Positions 1 through 4,943 of a stretch of 17,447 nucleotides of DNA are shown here, piece by piece. The DNA comes from DATJOJ01 sp035507035 (GTDB lineage Bacteria; Acidobacteriota; Terriglobia; Terriglobales; Acidobacteriaceae). The stretch spans positions 1 to 17,447 of the forward strand of contig DATJOJ010000039.1 of assembly GCA_035507035.1 (NCBI GenBank). Direction: 5' to 3'. The notes under the pieces were generated by a model. That model was given only the letters and a program-made list of their open reading frames with translations, made no database searches and was not told the origin of the DNA. The stretch's first letter is position 1. Each line of letters begins with the position of its first letter. The translations under genes and the position numbers were made by a program.

Positions 1-105
1 TCGGGTGATGGCCATCTGGAGCTGTTCAAAACAACAAAAAAATACGACGGCGGCGTTGGGCGAGAGCAACATGGTTATCCGCCGCCGGAGCAACTCCCGC
101 TATGA
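1..105 (+). CDS. C-terminal tail of an unidentified protein (partial at left edge)
   Basis: Frame 1 is open from the first base to a TGA at 103-105 and gives 34 residues containing GDGHLELF, KKYDGGVGREQ and YPPPEQLPL. The composition looks like real coding sequence, but I recognise no family. Frame 2 is also open, to about position 172, so the frame choice is not certain. If real, the gene lies 63 bases upstream of the next start codon on the same strand, which has its own good ribosome binding site. Confidence 0.3.
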   Translation, partial: SGDGHLELFKTTKKYDGGVGREQHGYPPPEQLPL

Positions 106-168
106 CTGCGGATTGAAGTCTCGATCTATTCGACCTCATGACTTCAGACCAGCATTAGGAGGCATTCT

Positions 169-435
169 ATGAGATCTTCCAGAATCGTGACGCTGGCCCT
201 CGCATTCGCGGCAGGTTCGGCGAGCATAGCAGGGGCGCAATCCCCCACTCCGCAACCACATAGCTACTGGCACGTCTGGGTTGATGGCGCGGGAACGACC
301 CATCAAAGCAAGTGCCCCACCTCCCCCAAGTCTTTCTTGCCAGTCGTAACTCTGCCCTTGCTGCGTTCGCCACTTTTTTCATGTACCCTCCGCCTCGTCA
401 CTGCGAAGACTGTTCTCTATACGAGAGCGCTCTAG
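169..435 (+). pseudogene. Truncated secreted protein, probable cupin-like N-terminus
   Basis: The ATG follows a strong ribosome binding site (AGGAGG, 7 bases before the start). The first 24 residues form a clean signal peptide (basic MRSSR, hydrophobic core, cleavage after AGAQ). Residues up to about 49 read SYWHVWVDGAGTTHQSKC, which I recall from small secreted cupin-type proteins of Acidobacteria. After about position 315 the frame becomes low-complexity Pro/Leu/Ser sequence unlike any domain, and it stops at 435. I infer that only the N-terminus survives and that foreign sequence is joined near 315. The cupin assignment is from memory of the motif and is tentative. A short intact secreted peptide cannot be excluded. 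Confidence 0.4.
311..382 (-). pseudogene. Truncated 5' end of a leftward gene of unknown function
   Basis: On the minus strand an ATG at 382-380 is preceded by GGAGGG (386-391) and, further up, by a good sigma70-type promoter with twin palindromes (424-468). The first codons give MKKVANAARAELRLARK, a basic, plausible N-terminus. The frame then runs into the antisense of the signal-peptide gene beginning at 169 and stays open only to about 167. I infer that a regulated gene lost everything after its first ~20-24 codons at the same breakpoint (~313-316) that truncates the plus-strand gene. No family can be named from so short a piece. Confidence 0.3.
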
Positions 436-468
436 TACATATTATACAAGACCGCTCTAGTATTTCAA
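424..468 (-). promoter_or_regulatory. Leftward sigma70-like promoter with two palindromic operators
   Basis: On the minus strand TTGAAA (468-463) and TATAAT (446-441) are separated by 16 bases. Two related palindromes overlap this promoter. One is AGAGCGCTCT (424-433, perfect). The other is AGACCGCTCT (449-458, one mismatch). Both are followed by TAGTA, giving a direct repeat with a 25-base period (CGCTCTAGTA at 428-437 and 453-462). One site sits just downstream of the -10, the other inside the spacer, as expected for a repressor such as a TetR-type dimer. The repressor family is inferred, not shown. Confidence 0.55.
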
Positions 469-541
469 ACGAGCAGTGACAGGCATCAAGATGGAAATTT
501 GCAGTCGGAGCGACCTGGCTTAAGCTGGAAGCTGTCTCCCG

Positions 542-721
542 ATGGCGAAAAAGAAGCAAAAGACCCCCCACGCAGTTGCTTTGGGCCGCTTAAAAGGTGG
601 CAAGGCGCGGAACCGGACGGGTGATCGTCCGGTTCCGTCATGGCCATGGTTCGCTCGAAGGCGAACGCCGATCTGGTGGGCAGGTTCTTGCGCAGATGAA
701 TGGGCTGCGTCGGGAAGGTGA
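542..721 (+). pseudogene. Relic of a small basic KGG-type protein
   Basis: The ATG at 542 opens MAKKKQKTPHAVALGRLK, then GGKARN. This matches the start of short conserved basic proteins with an ALGRLGGLKGGKAR signature. Three residues (GGL) are missing from the signature, and the similarity ends at about 612. The remaining codons to the TGA at 719-721 read Trp/Arg-rich sequence that is antisense to the transposase relic. The break coincides with the left arm of the inverted repeat at 608-637. I infer a gene cut off by the rearrangement that brought in the IS110 fragment. The family name is from motif memory only. Confidence 0.45.
608..637. repeat. Perfect 12-bp inverted repeat with 6-base loop
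   Basis: CGGAACCGGACG (608-619) and CGTCCGGTTCCG (626-637) are exact reverse complements around the loop GGTGAT. No T-tract follows on either strand, so it is not a typical intrinsic terminator. It sits exactly at the junction between the KGG-type relic and the IS110 relic. REP-like palindromes are known targets of some IS110/IS1111 elements, so it may mark a former insertion target, but this is inference. Confidence 0.7.
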
Positions 722-1152
722 TGCCGCGCTCCAACAGAAAACCACGGATCTCGTTAATCAGTGCGTGCGACGTTGCACCAGTCGATCACGAACTCGATGC
801 AGGAATTGCACATCAAGCTGCTCCTCGGTCTTGATCGGCACAAAGCGCATGTTCTGCTTGGTCACGGCACCAGCGATCGCCTCCGCATCGACGAAGTCGT
901 TCTTGTTCGAATTGCGGTAAACCTTTACGAACTGGGCCGGGATGAGTCGTACTTCGTGTCCTTGCTCTCGCAGCGCGGCTCCCATAAAGTGCGCCCCGGA
1001 ACACACCTCAAGGCCAATCAACGAGGGCGACAGATTCGCCGTATGCGCCAGCAGCTGTGTGCGGGAAAACTTCTTACGAAGGAGAACCTTGCCATGTTCT
1101 GCCAATGCAACTAAGTGAAAGCTGTTCTCGCCTAGATGGATTCGATGTGCAT
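675..1152 (-). pseudogene. IS110-family transposase relic (N-terminal half)
   Basis: The minus strand encodes the RuvC-like (DEDD) N-terminal region of an IS110-family transposase. It reads HLGENSFHLVALAEHGK, then LIGLEVCSGAHFMG (the GLE catalytic motif), then NSNKNDFVDAEAI (the KND-DAEAI motif), then LHRVRDRLVQRRT. A frameshift near 762 changes frame, after which ALINEIRGFLLERGITF and LRKNLPT continue the family sequence. The likely ATG (1152-1150) is also out of frame with the body, so there are at least two frameshifts. Similarity stops near 675, leaving about 158 of the usual roughly 340 residues. The C-terminal serine-containing transposase domain and both element ends are absent, so the copy is dead. 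Confidence 0.85.
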
Positions 1153-1488
1153 GACGATGATCCTCCAGTTAAAAGCTGACGAGTATGCTACTCGGCGACG
1201 GACCATCTCATTAATCCACTTTGCGGCTCAAAGCGTGAAATCGCCTCTTGCATCGTCGAGAAGACCTGTCACATGGCACTACAAAGGAAAGTGGAGACAA
1301 AAACTAAGACCCAAACCCGAATTTTTAGCTCTGCATCAGAGCCTGAATTTCCTCAACAGAAAGCGGTGCCTTTTCAAAGCAACTTTAAGAAGGACCCTAA
1401 TCCAGCGCAAACTGTCACTACTGGCAGGCCTACCCAGGGTCGCTCTTTGAAAAGAGCTTGCGCGCGAGATTCTATTCTGGCTTTGTAA
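1153..1488. other. Gene-poor stretch between relics
   Basis: Short frames occur on both strands, but none has a ribosome binding site, a signal peptide or a recognisable motif. A 7-bp hairpin (GCTCTTT at 1442-1448, AAAGAGC at 1452-1458) lies near the right end. It has no T-tract and no evident role. Confidence 0.5.
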
Positions 1489-1679
1489 AGATATGACGTG
1501 AATGCGTCCAATATCGTCAACCATCCGAGCTTCATATTCCCAACAATGATGTGAACTTTAATGCCTATTGCAATCCTCCCTCCGCAAGTTATTCGTGTTC
1601 GACGGTTGCCTATGCGATTCCGCCCGTTGGACATTTGGGAGAATTGACACACACGATTGGCAGCCCGCGATTTATTCAG
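1489..1679 (+). pseudogene. TonB-dependent receptor C-terminal relic
   Basis: Frame 1492 reads YDVNASNIVNHPSFIFP, matching the 'N-x-x-NHPxFxxP' region near the end of the Oar-like TonB-dependent receptors abundant in Acidobacteria. A one-base frameshift near 1542 then gives NNDVNFNAYC, and the frame continues through GHLGELTHTIGSPRFIQ, equivalent to the family's usual 'FG-x-I-T-x-T-x-G-x-PR-x-x-Q' just before the last beta-strand. The final strand is not recognisable. Everything upstream (plug and most of the barrel, normally about 1000 residues) is missing. The motif order is convincing, but the identification was made by eye. Confidence 0.6.
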
Positions 1680-1737
1680 AGGGCGGCTTGCCGTCAAGGA
1701 GTGTGGGCTGTTTCCCTCGTCTCATGGGCAGTCGGTG

Positions 1738-2229
1738 TTAGTTGCGGGAACCATTGGTTGGCTCTCGTAACAACATACGGCGTTTGCTGCTGTGTGGATC
1801 GTGACACTCCAAGCATGGTTGGTTTACGACGGGCCGGTGCTCTCGTACCGACAGGATCTGTTCGTGGCAGGCAAAGCAGATCTTTGCCTTTGGCATTAGT
1901 AGGTTCAAAGTAGTCATGTCACCTTGCGTTCGCACCAGATGGCAGACAATGCATGGAAGCGACATAGCAGAATGTACTGACTTACCCTTAGTCTTATCCG
2001 CGTGACACGAGGAACAATTGTCGTTAGCATGCACACTGCCCGGGTGCTCGATGGCCGACACTCGAATTGTTCCTAGGAGAAGTAGGGAGCACAGAGCGAA
2101 CATCTCCTTGCTCAGGCCGCGCTTGACTGCACTCACTGCTGAACACAAGCTGCTTCTGTGAAAGAGCTTCCTCGGGGTGGTGAAGTTTGCGTCCATGAGA
2201 AGAGCGCCAGTGTAGTGAACCGCGGACAC
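1738..2229 (-). CDS. Secreted tetraheme cytochrome c (paired CXXCH type)
   Basis: This 163-residue protein has four heme motifs: CSSCH (72), CIVCH (93), CFACH (118) and CLECH (139). They are spaced in two pairs as in doubled-CXXCH/cytochrome c3-like proteins. A hydrophobic run around residues 44-54 ending in VSA is the likely signal sequence, so the mature protein is periplasmic. The tail (RRMLLR) looks like a natural end. The start is uncertain. The GTG used here has no clear ribosome binding site. An ATG at 2103 has AAGGAG directly against it but would leave no basic n-region. An intermediate ATG lies at residue 12. The role is inferred as small-protein electron transfer. It is divergent from the large electron-transfer cluster starting 640 bases away. 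Confidence 0.8.
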   Translation of the reverse strand: MSAVHYTGALLMDANFTTPRKLFHRSSLCSAVSAVKRGLSKEMFALCSLLLLGTIRVSAIEHPGSVHANDNCSSCHADKTKGKSVHSAMSLPCIVCHLVRTQGDMTTLNLLMPKAKICFACHEQILSVREHRPVVNQPCLECHDPHSSKRRMLLREPTNGSRN

Positions 2230-2634
2230 ACCGTCACTACCAAGAATCGATTAGGCTCGGGAGGAGGACGTCGCTTTGTCTTCCGGTGCTCGTCTCACTG
2301 GGTGCCATGAAATTTGCATAAGACGTGGGTGGCATATCCGATGAGACACTCCGACGTCGATGCCATCACCTTCGTTGTTTGTGTCAGAGCTCATGTCTTG
2401 AGCGGTAAAGACTCGAAAAGGTAGCGAAAAGACGGCGCCAGCCAGCTAGAACTTGCCATAGAAGCTGTCTGGCTTGGTGCGGGTCGGAGGATTGTGAGGC
2501 TGGTCACCACCGAACGTGATTCAACATCGGTCTCGATCTTGTACGCAACCTGGATTTATCAGTTTAGCTTGCGTGAAGAGGTTGCAAAATCTGGGCGTTA
2601 TGCTTCTGCAGCGATTCTCAAGCCGTGCACTGAT
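2230..2634. other. Intergenic stretch with one possible gene-end fragment
   Basis: No full gene is visible. On the minus strand 2446-2520 reads ITFGGDQPHNPPTRTK then PDSFYGKF before a stop. This looks like a protein C-terminus, but a stop lies immediately upstream in frame and I cannot name a family. On the plus strand a short frame ends at 2640 with no recognisable motif. The rest holds nothing I can identify. Confidence 0.35.
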
Positions 2635-2665
2635 ATGTGATTCAAATCACATCAAGATGTGATTT
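2635..2665. promoter_or_regulatory. Two overlapping CRP/FNR-like palindromes
   Basis: ATGTGATTCAAATCACAT (2635-2652) is a perfect 18-bp palindrome and matches the CRP-type pattern TGTGA-N6-TCACA. Its right arm is reused as the left arm of a second perfect palindrome, AAATCACATC-AA-GATGTGATTT (2644-2665). The three arms thus alternate ATGTGAT / ATCACAT / ATGTGAT. It lies about 210 bases upstream of the heme-barrel gene, the first gene of the electron-transfer cluster. A CRP/FNR-family regulator is the obvious candidate by site shape. Which one, and whether it activates or represses, is not shown. Confidence 0.6.
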
Positions 2666-2873
2666 ACCACCTCGCGGATTGTCTACAGCAGCCGATAAGA
2701 TCACTTCACTTTCGAAGCAAATCCAGGGGCTCGGCCCCACAAAAGTTGACAGTAAAGGCGCGTGCAGTGTGCTTTCGCGATCCCAATATTTGCGCCGCGA
2801 ACAGTGACCGAAAAATATCGCAAAGGCCGCTTGTGCGATGCGAACCCGAGACCGGCGACGAGGAGAAATACGG

Positions 2874-4226
2874 ATGAAGAGACTGGCGCTTTTCCTGGTA
2901 CTGGCAGTCCCGTTCCTGGATTTACTGAGTCCGCCCAAGCTTCAAGCGGTCCCGAGCTATGCGCGACAAACTGGTTTGCCATGTAGCGGTTGTCATTACA
3001 CTCCTCCGGAGTTGAATCCGGCCGGGCGCAGATTCAAGTTGCTCGGCTACGTCGATAGGGCGGATGAAACCAAGGTAATCACCGTCGATGGCAGCAAAAA
3101 GAGCGCTGCCCTGGCTCTTCTAGCCTCGCTGCCTTTGTCGGTGATGCTGGACGCATCGTTTACTTCGGTGAAAACTCCGGTGCCGACAACCCAGAATGGC
3201 AGCGCTGAGCTTCCGCAGGATATCTCGCTGTTTCTTTCGGGGGCGTGGACCAGCCGAGTCGGCAGTTTTCTTCAAGTTACATACGATACCCAGGCCGACC
3301 ACTTCAGCATGGATAACACCGATATCCGTTACGCGAATACGACAAAGGTCGGCGGCAAAGAACTGGTGTACGGGCTCGATCTCAATAACAATCCCACGGT
3401 CGAAGATCTTTGGAACAGCACGCCGGCCTGGGGATATCCCTGGGTCGCCAGCGACTGGGCTCCGACTCCCAATGCAAGTCCCATCATCAATGGCCTGCTG
3501 GCGCAAGACGTCGCGGGATTTGGCGCCTACGGCATGTGGAACAACCATCTCTATGCAGATGCGCTCGTCTACCGATCCGAACATGTAGGAAGTCCGCAGC
3601 CGAATCCCGGAACGGGAGCCTCCTATAACATTCGTGGCGTGGCGCCGTATTGGCGCGTGGCATGGCAGCAACTCACAGCTAAAACCCAGTACGAAGTGGG
3701 GACCTACGGTATGCATTTGCGGTCGACTCCGAACGCAATCACCGCGCCTGACGGCACAACACTTCCGTTTCAGGATTCCTACACCGATTGGGGAGTAGAC
3801 ACGCAGATCGATCGAACGTTCTTCCGCAGAGATGTGCTTTCCCTCCGAGCCACGTACATTCGCGAGAACTCAGATTTGCTGGTGAGCGTTCCAACGCAGC
3901 CCAAGAATCATCTGAACACCTTTCTGCCTAATGTCGAGTATCACTACGGGAACCGTTACACCGGCACGTTCGGATGGTTCAGCACAACCGGGACTTCCAA
4001 CGCAACGCTCTACCCGACAGGGGCGGTGACCGGCAACTTCAACGGGAATCCGCAGGGTGAAGGTTACATCGCAAACGTCTCCTACTGGCCTTGGCAGAAC
4101 CTTTGGCTCGCCTTTCAGTACACCGGCTACACCCGTTTCAACGGTGCCGCGAATAACTACGACGGCGCAGGTCGCAATGCAAGCAGCAATAACACAATTT
4201 ATCTGAACGCGAAATTCGTTTTCTGA
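2874..4226 (+). CDS. Outer-membrane heme-barrel protein (monoheme cytochrome-porin, Cyc2-like in layout)
   Basis: This 450-residue protein starts at the ATG preceded by GAGGAG. An upstream in-frame ATG at 2838 would add 12 residues ahead of the signal peptide. Residues 1-25 are a signal peptide ending LQA. Next comes a single c-type heme site in LPCSGCHYTPPELNPAGR (CXXCH at 37-41). The remaining ~390 residues alternate polar and aromatic residues, carry long Asn/Gly/Thr loops, and end in NAKFVF with the terminal Phe typical of BAM-inserted beta-barrels. A short heme domain fused to a barrel is the layout of Cyc2, the outer-membrane iron oxidase. The barrel motif LNNNPTVEDLWNSTPAWG belongs to a family I recall as an unnamed 'cytochrome c' in several phyla, so orthology to Cyc2 is not claimed. 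Its neighbour is a cupredoxin. Confidence 0.75.
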   Translation: MKRLALFLVLAVPFLDLLSPPKLQAVPSYARQTGLPCSGCHYTPPELNPAGRRFKLLGYVDRADETKVITVDGSKKSAALALLASLPLSVMLDASFTSVKTPVPTTQNGSAELPQDISLFLSGAWTSRVGSFLQVTYDTQADHFSMDNTDIRYANTTKVGGKELVYGLDLNNNPTVEDLWNSTPAWGYPWVASDWAPTPNASPIINGLLAQDVAGFGAYGMWNNHLYADALVYRSEHVGSPQPNPGTGASYNIRGVAPYWRVAWQQLTAKTQYEVGTYGMHLRSTPNAITAPDGTTLPFQDSYTDWGVDTQIDRTFFRRDVLSLRATYIRENSDLLVSVPTQPKNHLNTFLPNVEYHYGNRYTGTFGWFSTTGTSNATLYPTGAVTGNFNGNPQGEGYIANVSYWPWQNLWLAFQYTGYTRFNGAANNYDGAGRNASSNNTIYLNAKFVF

Positions 4227-4268
4227 GGTGGGCACTGGGGCAATTTCAATATCGAGAGGAGAAGAGCA

Positions 4269-4850
4269 ATGAAGGGAAAGGCATTTGCATTCATGATTTT
4301 GATGGCGGCCCTGTGCAGCGCGGCGTGGGCCGGTGATATAGAGGGCAAAGTTACCGGGATGAAGGGAAAGTCGGTCGTCTACGTGGATGCGATTGCCGGT
4401 AAAACTTTTCCCGCTCCCAAGGATCACCCTGTAATGGATCAAAAAGGCTTGCTGTTCTCGCCTCATATTATGGCGGTGCAGCAGGGGACTACTGTCGAGT
4501 TCTTGAACAGCGACAATGTCCAGCACAATGTCTTCTGGACTTCGGTCGGCAACGACAAAAAAGCAGGCCACAATCTGGGAACTTGGCCAAAAGGCGAGAA
4601 GCGTCCCTACACGTTCGACAAGGCCGGAGTCGTGCCGCTTTTCTGCAATGTGCACCCTGACATGTCGGGATACATCATCGTCAGCCCCACCCCCTACTTT
4701 GCCGAGACAGACGACAGCGGCAATTACACGATCAAAGATGTTCCCGATGGCAGTTATACCCTGACCGTGTGGCATGAAGGCGCGAAAGATCAATCGAAGC
4801 CGGTCACGGTTTCGGGCAGCACGAAAGCGGATTTCACTCTGAAGAAGTAG
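4269..4850 (+). CDS. Periplasmic cupredoxin with C-terminal carboxypeptidase-regulatory-like domain
   Basis: This 193-residue protein has a signal peptide (residues 1-21, cleavage after AWA) and a good ribosome binding site (GAGGAG). Residues ~23-140 form a plastocyanin/amicyanin-type fold. The predicted type 1 copper ligands are H86 (in VQHNVFW) and C126, H129, M132 in FCNVHPDMSGY, the C-x2-H-x2-M spacing of amicyanin. Residues ~142-193 (DDSGNYTIKDVPDGSYTLTVW onward) resemble a small Ig-like carboxypeptidase-regulatory domain. It sits 42 bases after the heme-barrel gene, so it is probably co-transcribed and likely shuttles electrons in the periplasm between that protein and the cytochromes encoded downstream. 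The direction is inferred. Confidence 0.85.
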   Translation: MKGKAFAFMILMAALCSAAWAGDIEGKVTGMKGKSVVYVDAIAGKTFPAPKDHPVMDQKGLLFSPHIMAVQQGTTVEFLNSDNVQHNVFWTSVGNDKKAGHNLGTWPKGEKRPYTFDKAGVVPLFCNVHPDMSGYIIVSPTPYFAETDDSGNYTIKDVPDGSYTLTVWHEGAKDQSKPVTVSGSTKADFTLKK

Positions 4851-4882
4851 CTCCTAGCGAAGGGAGCCTAAACATTCGCTCC
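4850..4882 (+). terminator. Possible attenuator: alternative hairpins after the cupredoxin gene
   Basis: GCTCC (4850-4854) can pair with GGAGC (4863-4867), and the same GGAGC can instead pair with GCTCC (4878-4882). AGCGAA and TTCGCT, in the same span, extend the alternatives. The stems are short and there is no T-tract, so this would be at most a weak partial terminator or processing site between the two halves of the cluster. Confidence 0.2.
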
Positions 4883-4943
4883 TGCGCTTTCTGCACTCGT
4901 AGATGAGTAGCTCCCCAGTTTGTTTCGGAAATCGAGTGTCGCT

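Noticed and set aside
1374..1697. 107-residue minus-strand frame
   Set aside because: The plus strand here carries the TonB-receptor motifs (NHPSF, GSPRFIQ). The minus frame is their antisense.
2726..2738. GGGGC-TCG-GCCCC hairpin as a terminator
   Set aside because: Only a 5-bp stem with no T-tract, and no gene ends just upstream of it.
2746..2789. TTGACA at 2746-2751 as the -35 of the heme-barrel gene promoter
   Set aside because: No acceptable -10 lies 15-19 bases downstream. The nearest AT-rich hexamer (AATATT at 2784-2789) is 32 bases away.
2874..4226. Assigning the symbol cyc2
   Set aside because: The layout is similar, but I cannot show orthology by eye and the barrel motifs do not match any Cyc2 sequence I can recall.
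3870..4793. Long 307-residue open frame on the minus strand
   Set aside because: It is antisense to the heme-barrel and cupredoxin genes, both of which have signal peptides, ribosome binding sites and recognisable motifs. The minus frame has none.
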